From contig JAIDFQ010000043.1 in the NCBI GenBank assembly GCA_029054245.1, positions 124,001 through 188,000 of the forward strand: a DNA stretch of 64,000 nt, in the 5' to 3' direction. Shown in pieces: positions 29,395 through 39,802 of this stretch (within the stretch, counting starts at the first letter, position 1; every line of letters begins with the position of its first letter). Both the position numbers and the translations under genes were made by a program. The DNA is from Lachnospiraceae bacterium (GTDB taxonomy: Bacteria > Bacillota > Clostridia > Lachnospirales > Lachnospiraceae). The notes below the pieces were generated by a model, which saw nothing but the letters and a program-made list of their open reading frames with translations, ran no database searches and was not told the origin of the DNA.

Positions 29395-30414
29395 TTACTT
29401 GCGGACAGCTACGCTGTTTCGGTTTACGAGGGTAGTAGATATTTCCATTTTGATATGATCGGCGCTGGCGCCGTGAATCTGCTGGTCAAGCATAGATACG
29501 GCACGTTGACCGAACATCTGCTTAGGAACCCGCATGGAGGTCAGTGGCGGGTCTATAAGATTACAAAAGGGCATATCGTCAAATCCGATAATGGAGATCT
29601 GCTCTGGGATTTTATATCCATATTCCTTCAATGCCTTGATGCAGGAAGAGGCAATAATATCATTATCGGCAAAAAAGGCGGTAGGGAGCGTCGGATTCGT
29701 GTCAAGGTAACGACACATATCTTCATATGCAGTTTCACTGGTTGAACCTATCTTGACGACCATGGAGTGGATGGGAGATTTAGCATCATGCTCTGAGATT
29801 GCCATGTGAAAGCCCATGGAACGCTCTTCAAAATTTTTAATAGGAACTTTGCTGGAAAGATATCCAATATTAATATGACCTGAGCGAATCAAATGAGAGG
29901 TGGCGTGATAGGCGCCTTGCACATTGTTGATGGTAATGCAGTCGGAGCCGTCAGCGTCAACATAGCTGTCAAGGACCACCAGCGGAAGTTTGGATTCTTT
30001 AAAAGGAACCATATCTTCCGGCTCCATTTCTGTGGCAAGCAGCAGAAGACCAGTTGGATGCGTATCCAGAATAGCCTTCATCTGCTCCCTTGCATTTTCG
30101 TGACAATAAAAATAGGTGATATGTAGAACATACCCAAGCTGTTTACTTTCATAATCGATACCCTGCAGAAGATTTGCAAAGAAGGCAGTATCACTGACCA
30201 CATTTCCATGTTTGACAAAAATTACATATTGAATCACGGAAGGATATTCATACATGCGATTCCGCTGCACATGCTGATAACCGTACTTTTGTGCCGCCTG
30301 TTTTACCATGGTACGAGTCTCCTCGCTGATCCCTTTTTTATTATTATAAACCATGGAAATTGTAGAACGCGATATTCCAAGCTTTTCTGCCAATTCCTTT
30401 GCTGTAATTCCCAT
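29395..30414 (-). CDS. LacI family transcriptional regulator
   Basis: MGITAKELAEKLGISRSTISMVYNNKKGISEETRTMVKQAAQKYGY HTH and PBP-like effector domain ...IIGFDDMPFCNLIDPPLTSMRVPKQMFG. Confidence 0.94.
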   Translation of the reverse strand: MGITAKELAEKLGISRSTISMVYNNKKGISEETRTMVKQAAQKYGYQHVQRNRMYEYPSVIQYVIFVKHGNVVSDTAFFANLLQGIDYESKQLGYVLHITYFYCHENAREQMKAILDTHPTGLLLLATEMEPEDMVPFKESKLPLVVLDSYVDADGSDCITINNVQGAYHATSHLIRSGHINIGYLSSKVPIKNFEERSMGFHMAISEHDAKSPIHSMVVKIGSTSETAYEDMCRYLDTNPTLPTAFFADNDIIASSCIKALKEYGYKIPEQISIIGFDDMPFCNLIDPPLTSMRVPKQMFGQRAVSMLDQQIHGASADHIKMEISTTLVNRNSVAVRK

Positions 30415-30679
30415 TTTTCATCCCTCCGTTCAAATATTGACAACCTAAATTTATTATATAATATACTAAATTTAATTGCAATATACTACTAAATAAATAG
30501 GAAGCTGAACTGTAAAAATAAAAATTTTATAAAAGCAAGATTGCGTCACAGATTCAGGAATGTGTATATAAGCGATTGCAAGTGTATTTATACTAAATGT
30601 AAATAGAGGCAGCAAACAGAGAATAATTTCTAAGTCTTGTCCATATACTGTAATAATGATATCTTTCAGGAGGTAAAAA

Positions 30680-30925
30680 ATGGCAAGAGGACAAAGAAAA
30701 ACGGTGGAAGAGAAGATTTCAGAAAAGGAAGAACTGATTTTAGCCCTGCGGACAAGATTAAAATCAGAACAGAGTGAACTGGACGCTCTTTATAAAGAAA
30801 AAAGAGATCGGGATTTAGAGGAGCTTAGCCAGTTCTTAGCAGCATCAGGGCTGAATCTGGAAGAAGCGTCCGAAATCCTTAAGGAGTACGTAAGAAACAA
30901 TATGTCCGAACAACAAACTGCTTAG
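30680..30925 (+). CDS. Small coiled-coil protein, hypothetical
   Basis: 81-aa charged, heptad-like protein with SD (aggaggt) 6-8 nt upstream. Confidence 0.65.
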   Translation: MARGQRKTVEEKISEKEELILALRTRLKSEQSELDALYKEKRDRDLEELSQFLAASGLNLEEASEILKEYVRNNMSEQQTA

Positions 30926-30951
30926 CCATATGATTTTGCTAAGCAGTAGAG

Positions 30952-30992
30952 AGCAGATCATTTTCCGAAAAAGGATAGTGACCTGCTTTTTT
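30952..30992 (+). terminator. Rho-independent terminator
   Basis: AGCAGATCATTTTCC-gaaaaa-GGATAGTGACCTGCT then T tract. Confidence 0.85.
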
Positions 30993-31008
30993 CTATCAAT
31001 AGATTAAT

Positions 31009-31083
31009 GTTGCAGATTAGACTGCAAGGGGCAGGATTGCCTTTCTCTCATCCAATCTTGCTTCTTGCGGTCTAATCTGTAAC
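31009..31083 (+). ncRNA. Long near-perfect RNA hairpin, candidate regulatory RNA
   Basis: 31-bp uninterrupted stem (31009-31039 with 31053-31083); all non-Watson-Crick pairs are G.U on the + strand; 13-nt pyrimidine-rich loop. Confidence 0.55.
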
Positions 31084-31206
31084 CAGCGCAATACAACAGG
31101 CATGATTTTACAAATTTTCTATGGAAATCCATGCGAATATTGTGTATAATGAATAAATAGTGTAAACTATAACTATGAAATAAACTTTAACTTGAAGGAG
31201 AAAGAT

Positions 31207-32436
31207 ATGCTTGTTACATTAATACCGTTATTTGATGAAAAGATGAGCGTGCAGGCTTATTCATTATTTTCACAGAAGAACAATTATTTATTAAATCCCA
31301 GCCTGCAGGGAACCGGACAGAATGACGGTGCAGTCGATATACCGGGGTTTGAGGTCATTAAGATGGTAGGGCTTGAGGCACTTGCCACAGGCAAAGAAAT
31401 ATTTGTGACAGCGAACAACATTTCTGTATTTTCTGATATTAACTTCCAATGTCAAGCGCCTCATGAGCGTCTTGTGCTACTCATTGACAGTACGATTCCG
31501 CCGGAAGAAATGTACATAAATAGGCTGCGTGAACTTAAGGGGATGGGATATAAGCTGGCAATTCGTAAGCTGGAAGTACATAGCTTTGAGGCATATCGGG
31601 AAATTCTCCTTTTGATGGATTACATTTTTCTGGATCATAAGAAAGTCGATGTCAGCAAGGCAAAGATATTTTTTTCAAATCTATATCCTAATGTTCGTAT
31701 TTGCGTGGTCAATATTCAGACACAGGAAATTTTTGAAAAATTAAAAGAAGAGGGCGGTTATCAGCTTTATGAGGGAGAATTCTACCGAGTACCGGTTACG
31801 AAGGGCGAGACAGAAGTAACACCTCTTAAGATCAACTATATTGAACTTCTTAACATGGTTAACGCACCTGATTTTGACCTTACGAAGGCGGCGGACGTTA
31901 TCGGAAGAGATACGGCGCTTGTCATCTCTCTCCTCAAGATGGTGAATACGATGGCAGTCAATTCAGAAATTACCTCGATCCGGCATGCAGCGGCGATGCT
32001 TGGTCAGAGAGAACTGAAGAAGTGGATTAATGCAGCAGTGGCAAATAACCTGTATGCAGATAAGCCCAATGAAGTCACAAGGCTGTCTCTGCTTCGTGCT
32101 AAGTTTGCAGAGAACCTTGCCCCTATGTTTGAAATCAGCAGGCTGCAGACCTCTGAGTTATTCCTTATGGGATTGTTCTCCGTATTAGATTTGATTTTGA
32201 ATACCTCTATGGAAGAGGCGTTAAAAATGGTGAAGGTGTCCAAGGAAATCAGTGATGCCCTCATTGACCACAAGGGGGTTTTAGCGCCGGTTCTGGAGTT
32301 TGTTTTGCAGTATGAAAAGGCTGACTGGCAGGAAGTGTCAAGGCTCATGATCTTACAGGAAATCGAGATGGAGCAGGTTTACACCGCATATATGCAGTCA
32401 CTTCAATGGTATTGTGATTTGTTCTCTAAAGAATAA
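31207..32436 (+). CDS. EAL-like/HDOD domain signaling protein
   Basis: Degenerate EAL-type N-terminus followed by HDOD pattern INYIELLNMVNAPDFDLTKAADVIGRDTALVISLLKMVNT. Confidence 0.82.
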   Translation: MLVTLIPLFDEKMSVQAYSLFSQKNNYLLNPSLQGTGQNDGAVDIPGFEVIKMVGLEALATGKEIFVTANNISVFSDINFQCQAPHERLVLLIDSTIPPEEMYINRLRELKGMGYKLAIRKLEVHSFEAYREILLLMDYIFLDHKKVDVSKAKIFFSNLYPNVRICVVNIQTQEIFEKLKEEGGYQLYEGEFYRVPVTKGETEVTPLKINYIELLNMVNAPDFDLTKAADVIGRDTALVISLLKMVNTMAVNSEITSIRHAAAMLGQRELKKWINAAVANNLYADKPNEVTRLSLLRAKFAENLAPMFEISRLQTSELFLMGLFSVLDLILNTSMEEALKMVKVSKEISDALIDHKGVLAPVLEFVLQYEKADWQEVSRLMILQEIEMEQVYTAYMQSLQWYCDLFSKE

Positions 32437-32439
32437 ATG

Positions 32440-32478
32440 AAACGCCGTATGCCACGCAAAGCGTGGCATACGGCGTTT
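32440..32478. terminator. Bidirectional terminator between convergent genes
   Basis: AAACGCCGTATGCCACGC-aaa-GCGTGGCATACGGCGTTT, perfect 18-bp stem. Confidence 0.9.
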
Positions 32479-33622
32479 ATTCGCCATCTGGCAGGGCGTG
32501 AGTGTTTCGGATGGTGATTCCGTTTACTTCCACATGATCGTTGATCTCAATGACCAGGCAGCGTTTGCCCTCAAGGGTCATGGTATTGACCAGATCTGCA
32601 CGGTCAGGATTCACTTTTACTACGACATCAGGGGTCTTTACCTCAAAAGTTCTGGTATTTGCCACATTGTCGACCAGTAAAGAAGTGCGTTCCCCGGCGG
32701 CAGCATCATAGAGTTTTTCAAAATCAGCCAGTTTTTCTTCTTCGACACCGCTTTTTTCAAACAGATTTTTGACCTGGTGCTTGTCCAGCGTGAGGGGTTC
32801 AGGTATTTCCTTATGTTCTTCAATCATTTCCGTAAGGTTTTCGTGAATATTCTTAACAACTTCATATTCCGCTTCATCCCCTAAAGTCTCCTCGATCAGG
32901 GATTGAAAAGTTTCCCTCTGGCTCCCCGCGGTGAGCGGCAAGACGGCGCCTAAAACGTTGTCCACAAATTCAGAGTGTGGTTCCTCTGGATTTTTGGAAT
33001 AGTAGAGCGTTTCGTGGATATCTGCACACCTGTCGTTAAAGCTTGGGAAAAGGAATCCTATTTCCGGCATTTCCACGATCCAGTCGCGGATTCTGTTATG
33101 GAATTCATTGGTTTCGCTGTTGTAGCTTAGACCAGGCTTGGAAAGATTCACAGGGCAGATGCAACAGAGGATATATTCATAGACGCTGTCGGAGGCATCG
33201 TCCATGGTGAGTCCGTCGCTGGTCTTTCCAGGAACGTCATAGGCATCATGAATCAGCAAAATCAGATAATTTCCCACATACTCATAGGATGCAATGACTT
33301 TATCGTAGAATTCATCCAGCAGGGCGTCATCTTTTAACTTACTTTCTCTAAGGCGCATGAGGAATTCCTGCGTGCCGCCTTCTTCTTCGCTGGAAAGAGG
33401 AAATTCTAAGTTCAACATGTTTTTCCCAACAGTTCCAGAAAGCGTTTTGCGAAGTAATTCAAAATATTTGAAGATTTCCTCTTCGGGAAGAGAAAGAAAG
33501 GCTTCCTTAAATTGTGTCTTTTTATTTTTCTCCCCGTCCACATAGCAGCCACAGATCCGCGTGATGGAGCAGTTGCTGGGCGTATACAGCCGCTTAATTT
33601 CATTTACTTCCTGTTTGATCAT
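32477..33622 (-). CDS. DUF4317 family protein
   Basis: MIKQEVNEIKRLYTPSNCSITRICGCYVDGEKNKKTQFKEAFLSLPEEE pattern. Confidence 0.8.
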   Translation of the reverse strand: MIKQEVNEIKRLYTPSNCSITRICGCYVDGEKNKKTQFKEAFLSLPEEEIFKYFELLRKTLSGTVGKNMLNLEFPLSSEEEGGTQEFLMRLRESKLKDDALLDEFYDKVIASYEYVGNYLILLIHDAYDVPGKTSDGLTMDDASDSVYEYILCCICPVNLSKPGLSYNSETNEFHNRIRDWIVEMPEIGFLFPSFNDRCADIHETLYYSKNPEEPHSEFVDNVLGAVLPLTAGSQRETFQSLIEETLGDEAEYEVVKNIHENLTEMIEEHKEIPEPLTLDKHQVKNLFEKSGVEEEKLADFEKLYDAAAGERTSLLVDNVANTRTFEVKTPDVVVKVNPDRADLVNTMTLEGKRCLVIEINDHVEVNGITIRNTHALPDGE

Positions 33623-33635
33623 ATAATTTCCCCCT

Positions 33636-36600
33636 TTAAGCAGTTTCAGAACGTTCCTGCTGTTTCATATTCTTCTGGGCAGTGGAAAGCATCAGTTTGA
33701 TTCTGTTTAACTGATTGACTTCACTGGCACCGGGATCATAGTCGATTGCGACAATATTGCTCAATGGATATTGATGACGCAGCTCTTTGATGACACCTTT
33801 TCCGACTACGTGGTTTGGCAGACAGGCAAAGGGCTGCGTACAGACGATGTTATTCACGCCGCTGTGGATCAATTCTACCATTTCTCCAGTAAGGAACCAT
33901 CCTTCTCCAGTCTGGTTGCCAATGGAGACAATGGGTTTCGCATATTCTACCGTCTGATAGATGCTGGTTGGAGGTGTGAAATGTTTGCTCTTTGCAAGTG
34001 CCTTGGAAGCGCCGCTGCGTAAAAACTCAAGGGCGTCGATGCCGAGTTTTGAGATTAGAGCGGCTTTTTTGCTGGTGCCAAGTTCGTCTGCCTTGTAAAT
34101 TTGATTGTAAAAGCAATAAAGCATAAAATCTAAAAGATCGGGTACTACAGCCTCCGCCCCTTCCGATTCAAGCAATTCCACCAGGTGGTTGTTGGCGGCA
34201 GGGGCAAATTTCACCAGAATTTCGCCTACAATTCCTACCCGCGGTTTTGGCGCATCAGTAATAGGGATGGCGTCGAAATCCTCCACCATCTGGCGGCACA
34301 TTTTGCGGAAGGCAAAGAAATTCATATGTTTTGCCGAGACGAAAGCCTGGCATTTTTTCAGCCATTTCTGGTGAACTGCCTCCACGCTTCCTTTTTCTTT
34401 TTCGTATGGGCGCATGCGATAGATGCAGCGCATGAAGATATCTCCAAACACAGCGCCATAAGCAGCGCGCATCAGCATATCAAGGTTTATGTGGAAGCCG
34501 GGATTGGACTCGATACCTGCCATGTTGAGGGAGATAACGGGAATCTGCGGCATTCCTGCCTTTTCTAATGCTCTGCGGATGAAGCCTATGTAGTTGGTAG
34601 CACGGCAGCCTCCGCCGGTTTGCGTCATGATGACGGCAACCTTATTAAGATCATATTTTCCGGATAGCAGGGCGTCCATAATCTGTCCCACCACCATAAG
34701 TGAAGGATAACATGCGTCATTATTTACGTATTTTAATCCAACATCCACGGCACGCCTGTTATCATTGGAAAGTACTTCAAAGTGATAACCGCATGCAGCG
34801 AATGCAGGCTCTAAGATGTCAAAATGAATGGGTGACATCTGCGGACACAAAATGGTATAATCTTTCCGCATTTCTTCTGTAAATTGTACTTTGCTGATGG
34901 CAGAAGAGCAGATGGTGCGTTGTTTGTTCTGCTTTTCTCTGACACGGATGGCAGAGAGCAGGGAACGGATTCTGATTCTGGCAGCGCCCAGATTGTTGAC
35001 TTCATCGATTTTAAGGCAGGTATAGATTTTATCTGATCCCGTCAAGATATCATTGACCTGATCGGTGGTGACTGCATCAAGACCGCAGCCGAAAGAATTT
35101 AACTGGATCAAATCGAGATAATCCACCGTCTTCACAAAGCTCGCCGCTGCATAAAGTCTCGAGTGGTACATCCACTGGTCAGAAACAATCAGGGGACGTT
35201 CCGGTGCGGCAAGATGAGAGATAGAATCTTCTGTCAGCACGGCAATATCATAAGAAGTAATCAGTTCAGGGATGCCGTGATTTATTTCGGGATCGATATG
35301 ATAAGGGCGTCCTGCAAGCACAATACCGCGCTTCCCAGTTTCCTTAAGGTAAGAGAGCACCTCTTCTCCCTTTGCCTGCATATCTTTTCTTGCCTTGGCA
35401 AGTTCCTCCCATCCAAGGCGTGCTGCTTCCATCACTTCCTCTACGGGTAGTTCCTTAAATTCCTTGGCAAGTGATTCTGATACCGTTTTTAAATCACGGA
35501 AGGACATAAAAGGATTGCGGAGAATGGCTTCCCCTCTGCCAATTTCTTCCACATTGTTTTTGATATTTTCTGAATAAGAAGTTACGATGGGACAGTTATA
35601 GTGATTGTTCGCATCATTAAATTCGTTTCTCTCATAAAAGAGAGCAGGGTAAAAGATAAAATCTACCTTCTGATTGATCAGCCAGCTCACATGCCCATGT
35701 GCCAGCTTGGCAGGATAACATTCTGATTCGCTGGGAATGGATTCAATGCCAAGCTCATAAATCTTGCGGTTGGAAATAGGGGATAATAACACCTGATATC
35801 CTAATTTTGTAAAAAATGTATACCAGAATGGATAATTTTCATACATGTTAAGGACGCGGGGAATTCCCACAACGCCCCGCACTGCCTCGTCGGCGGCAAG
35901 AGGCTCATAGCCGAAGATGCGTTTCAATTTGTAATCGAAAAGGTTAGGAACACCGTTCTCATTTTTTTGCTTTCCCAGTCCCCGCTCGCAGCGGTTTCCA
36001 GAAATATACTGACGTCCTCCTGTGAATTTGTTGATGGTGAGACGGCAGTTGTTGGTGCATCCTTTGCATTTGGCCATACTAGTATCAAACTGTAGAGTAT
36101 TGATTTTTTCAAAGGATAGCATAGTAGTTTCATAGCCTTCGGTGAAACGTTCCCTGGCAATAAGGGCAGCGCCGAAAGCCCCCATAATGCCTGCTATATC
36201 GGGGCGGATGGCTTCGCAGCCTGCAATTTTCTCAAAACTCCTAAGGACGGCATCATTATAAAAGGTTCCGCCCTGCACAACGATATTCCTGCCAAGTTCT
36301 GCAGCATCAGAAACCTTGATGACCTTAAAAAGAGCATTTTTGATGACGGAATAAGCAAGACCGGCAGAGATGTCAGGGACAGAAGCGCCTTCCTTTTGTG
36401 CCTGCTTTACTTTAGAATTCATAAATACAGTACATCTGGTACCTAAGTCAATGGGATGTTCGGCAAAAAGAGCAGCATGGGCGAAGTCCTCTACCGTATA
36501 ATTTAAAGATTTGGCAAAAGTTTCGATAAAGGAGCCGCAGCCGGAGGAACACGCTTCATTGAGCTGTACGCTGTCCACAGTCTGGTTCTTGATTTTAATG

Positions 36601-37886
36601 CATTTCATATCCTGACCGCCAATGTCCAGAATACAGTCAACATCAGGATTGAAGAAAGCGGCAGCATAGTAATGGGCAACCGTTTCTACTTCTCCGTCGT
36701 CTAAGAGGAAGGCAGCTTTCATCAATGCCTCTCCGTAACCGGTGGAGCAGGAACGGACAATGGTCACATCCTCGGGAAGGCGGGCATAAATTTCCTTGAT
36801 GGAACGGATGGCAGTCTTTAACGGACTTCCGTCATTGCTGCTGTAAAATGAATATAAGAGGGAGCCGTCCTCACCCACAAGAGCGACCTTCGTAGTTGTG
36901 CTTCCGGCATCGATGCCCAGATAGCAGTTACCGTGGTAGGAGGAGAGGTCGTCCGTCCCAACTTTTGCCTTGGCGTGACGGGATTTAAACCCTTCGTATT
37001 CTTCAGGAGAAGAAAATAAAGGCTCCATGCGCTCGACTTCAAACTCCATTTTAATGTCAGAGGAAAGTTTTGCCACCATTTCTTCCATAGTATAGGAAAC
37101 TTCTTCCTTGGCATTCAGGGCAGAACCGATTGCGGCAAACAGATGCGAGTGATCTATTTCTATGGTATGTTCCTCATCCAGTTTCAGGGTGCGGATAAAC
37201 GCCGCCTTTAATTCAGAAAGAAAGTGAAGAGGACCACCTAAAAAGGCGACATGTCCCCGGATTGGCTTTCCGCAGGCGAGGCCGCTTATGGTTTGGTTGA
37301 CCACTGCCTGAAAAATGGAGGCGGATAGGTCTTCTTTGGTAGCGCCGTCATTGATGAGCGGCTGGATATCAGATTTTGCAAATACGCCGCATCTTGCCGC
37401 AATAGTGTAAAGAGAATTGTAATTTTTGGCATATTCGTTAAGTCCGGTGGCGTCTGTCTGCAAAAGGGAAGCCATCTGGTCGATGAAAGAACCAGTACCG
37501 CCGGCACAGATGCCGTTCATACGCTGTTCTACGTTGCCACCTTCAAAGTAAATGATTTTGGCATCCTCACCGCCAAGTTCGATGGCAACGTCCGTTTTCG
37601 GAGCAAGTTCCTTTAGGGCAGTGGCAACAGAGATGACCTCCTGCACAAAAGGGACTGCCAAATGATTGGCGAGCGTAAGACCGCCAGAACCGGTTATCAT
37701 GGGATGAAGACTTATATTTCCTAATTGTCCATATGCTTCCTGTAATAAATCAGAGAGGGTCTCCCTGATGTTGGCAAAGTGTCTTTTATAATCAGAAAAC
37801 AGGATCTTATGAGCATCGTCCAGTATGGCAATTTTGACAGTGGTGGAGCCGATGTCGATGCCTAAGGTATTGTATTGACTGTTCAT
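33636..37886 (-). CDS. Large 2-hydroxyacyl-CoA dehydratase activase (BadF/BadG/BcrA/BcrD ATPases + DUF2229/dehydratase-like domains)
   Basis: Two ASKHA ATPase modules ([36 protein letters not shown]), CxGGTGSF and [14 protein letters not shown]-terminal CoA-dehydratase-like region. Confidence 0.9.
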   Translation of the reverse strand: MNSQYNTLGIDIGSTTVKIAILDDAHKILFSDYKRHFANIRETLSDLLQEAYGQLGNISLHPMITGSGGLTLANHLAVPFVQEVISVATALKELAPKTDVAIELGGEDAKIIYFEGGNVEQRMNGICAGGTGSFIDQMASLLQTDATGLNEYAKNYNSLYTIAARCGVFAKSDIQPLINDGATKEDLSASIFQAVVNQTISGLACGKPIRGHVAFLGGPLHFLSELKAAFIRTLKLDEEHTIEIDHSHLFAAIGSALNAKEEVSYTMEEMVAKLSSDIKMEFEVERMEPLFSSPEEYEGFKSRHAKAKVGTDDLSSYHGNCYLGIDAGSTTTKVALVGEDGSLLYSFYSSNDGSPLKTAIRSIKEIYARLPEDVTIVRSCSTGYGEALMKAAFLLDDGEVETVAHYYAAAFFNPDVDCILDIGGQDMKCIKIKNQTVDSVQLNEACSSGCGSFIETFAKSLNYTVEDFAHAALFAEHPIDLGTRCTVFMNSKVKQAQKEGASVPDISAGLAYSVIKNALFKVIKVSDAAELGRNIVVQGGTFYNDAVLRSFEKIAGCEAIRPDIAGIMGAFGAALIARERFTEGYETTMLSFEKINTLQFDTSMAKCKGCTNNCRLTINKFTGGRQYISGNRCERGLGKQKNENGVPNLFDYKLKRIFGYEPLAADEAVRGVVGIPRVLNMYENYPFWYTFFTKLGYQVLLSPISNRKIYELGIESIPSESECYPAKLAHGHVSWLINQKVDFIFYPALFYERNEFNDANNHYNCPIVTSYSENIKNNVEEIGRGEAILRNPFMSFRDLKTVSESLAKEFKELPVEEVMEAARLGWEELAKARKDMQAKGEEVLSYLKETGKRGIVLAGRPYHIDPEINHGIPELITSYDIAVLTEDSISHLAAPERPLIVSDQWMYHSRLYAAASFVKTVDYLDLIQLNSFGCGLDAVTTDQVNDILTGSDKIYTCLKIDEVNNLGAARIRIRSLLSAIRVREKQNKQRTICSSAISKVQFTEEMRKDYTILCPQMSPIHFDILEPAFAACGYHFEVLSNDNRRAVDVGLKYVNNDACYPSLMVVGQIMDALLSGKYDLNKVAVIMTQTGGGCRATNYIGFIRRALEKAGMPQIPVISLNMAGIESNPGFHINLDMLMRAAYGAVFGDIFMRCIYRMRPYEKEKGSVEAVHQKWLKKCQAFVSAKHMNFFAFRKMCRQMVEDFDAIPITDAPKPRVGIVGEILVKFAPAANNHLVELLESEGAEAVVPDLLDFMLYCFYNQIYKADELGTSKKAALISKLGIDALEFLRSGASKALAKSKHFTPPTSIYQTVEYAKPIVSIGNQTGEGWFLTGEMVELIHSGVNNIVCTQPFACLPNHVVGKGVIKELRHQYPLSNIVAIDYDPGASEVNQLNRIKLMLSTAQKNMKQQERSETA

Positions 37887-38197
37887 AATCTACCGCCTTT
37901 CAACAAAATTTTAAATGTCATATCTCCCAATGTATGTGCTTTATCGGGGCATTTTGACATGCCTAGTAATTATACGACACGAAAATTTAAATTGCAACTT
38001 TGGAAAGTAAACAATTTGTAAAGAAAAAATGGTAAAATTCTAAAAAAGCAGCGGCTTTATTTACAATTGCTGCTGGGGATGATAGAATATATGATGTTTC
38101 ATGAACGGTAATGAATAAACCTTTAAAGAAAGACGGAAAAGGTTTGGAAAAATAGAAGCTGCCGGCACAGAGCCGGAGTATGCAGATGGGAGCACAT

Positions 38198-39037
38198 ATG
38201 AAATTCACCGGCAATTTTGAAAAGAAATTTGGAAAATATGCAATTAAAAATTTATCACTTGTACTTATTATATGTTATGTATGTGGATATGTGCTTGAGC
38301 TTACTGCACCAGCGATATTCTCGTATTTGTATTTAAACCCCTATATGATTCTTTTTCATGGGCAGGTATGGAGGTTAATTACATGGATTATCGTGCCGCC
38401 GTCAGGGCTGGACTTTTTTACGCTTCTGATGCTCTATTTTTATTATTCGCTGGGGACCACGTTAGAGAGGACCTGGGGGACTTACAGATATAATGTTTAC
38501 ATTTTTTCCGGGATATTGTTTACCATATTGGGAGCATTTTTGTTGTTTGGATTTGGACTGCTAAGAGGTGAGCTTATTTGGGGTAACATGTCGATATTCA
38601 GTACTTACTATGTAAATATGTCGATATTCCTTGCGTTTGCAGCGACATATCCCAACATGCAGATTCTGCTGTTCTTCTTTATACCGATCAGAATCAAGAT
38701 CCTCGGCATCATATACGGGGTGCTTCTTGTTTATGAGTTCCTTGTGGGACCAGTTGAAATGAAGTTTGTGATTGCGGCATCCCTCATGAACTTTATTGTT
38801 TTCTTCATTACAGGCAGGGGAAAGGTGCATATGACGCCCAGGCAGGCATTCCGCCGGCAGGAATTCAGGAAAGAGGTTAAGAAAACGACAAGGGTAACCC
38901 GGCATAAATGTGTAGTCTGCGGAAGAACAGACGAGACAAATCCTGAATTAGAGTTTAGATTTTGTTCGAAATGTGACGGTAATTATGAATATTGTCAGGA
39001 TCATCTTTTTACACATACCCATGTAAAAACGAAATAA
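38198..39037 (+). CDS. Rhomboid-like membrane protein with C-terminal zinc ribbon
   Basis: Multi-TM with FTLLMLYFYYSLGTTLERTWGTYRYNVYIFSG; C-terminal CVVCG...FCSKCDGNYEYCQDHLFTHTH. Confidence 0.7.
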   Translation: MKFTGNFEKKFGKYAIKNLSLVLIICYVCGYVLELTAPAIFSYLYLNPYMILFHGQVWRLITWIIVPPSGLDFFTLLMLYFYYSLGTTLERTWGTYRYNVYIFSGILFTILGAFLLFGFGLLRGELIWGNMSIFSTYYVNMSIFLAFAATYPNMQILLFFFIPIRIKILGIIYGVLLVYEFLVGPVEMKFVIAASLMNFIVFFITGRGKVHMTPRQAFRRQEFRKEVKKTTRVTRHKCVVCGRTDETNPELEFRFCSKCDGNYEYCQDHLFTHTHVKTK

Positions 39038-39047
39038 GGAGAAGCAG

Positions 39048-39788
39048 ATGGGAGCAAGTCAGGAGGTTTTATTTGCCAGGACGCTTGAAGCGGTAAAGAA
39101 GCAGGCGAAAGAACAGCAGAATTGTATTTCTGAGCAGCAGGTCAGGGAGGCTTTTGCCCCGCTACAATTGTCGGAAGAACAGTTTGAGCTGGTCTTTGAT
39201 TATTTTAAAAAACATAAAATAGGCATTGATGAGCCTGTAGATTTAGACGAATATCTTTCGGAGGAAGAAATCAATTATCTGGAAGAATACAAAAAAGAAC
39301 TATCTATGATAGAAGAGGTCAGCGAGGGAAAAAAGGAAGCAATCATCCTTTCTGCCATGGCAGGAGAGCGGGATGCGCAGGATGAGCTGATTAGACTGTA
39401 TCTTCCGCAGGTGGTGGAGATATCCAAGCTTTATTCAGGTCAGGGGATATTCCTTGAGGATCTGATCGGGGAAGGAAATGTGGCGCTTTCCATGGGTGTT
39501 TCAATGCTGGGATGCTTAGAACGTGCAAAGGAAGCGGAAGGCATGCTTATGAAAATGATCATGGATGCCATGGAGAATTGCATCAATGAAAATATGCAGG
39601 AGTCGGACAAAGATCAGAAGGTGCTTGAATGTGTCAACAAGGTGGCTGATAAAGCAAGAGAACTTGCGTTAGAGCTCCACAGGAAAGTGACGGCGGAAGA
39701 GCTTGCCGAGGAGACGGGAATGTCAGAAAAGACGATACGGGATGCTATGCGAATGAGCGGTTTTGCCATAGAGGATCTGGAGGGATAA
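39048..39788 (+). CDS. Sigma-70-like protein (regions 1.1, 2-like and 3-like; no region 4)
   Basis: AGERDAQDELIRLYLPQVVEISKLYSGQGIFLEDLIGEGNVALSMGV and RKVTAEELAEETGMSEKTIRDAMRMSG, then stop. Confidence 0.7.
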   Translation: MGASQEVLFARTLEAVKKQAKEQQNCISEQQVREAFAPLQLSEEQFELVFDYFKKHKIGIDEPVDLDEYLSEEEINYLEEYKKELSMIEEVSEGKKEAIILSAMAGERDAQDELIRLYLPQVVEISKLYSGQGIFLEDLIGEGNVALSMGVSMLGCLERAKEAEGMLMKMIMDAMENCINENMQESDKDQKVLECVNKVADKARELALELHRKVTAEELAEETGMSEKTIRDAMRMSGFAIEDLEG

Positions 39789-39802
39789 CGGGAAGGCAGC
39801 TT

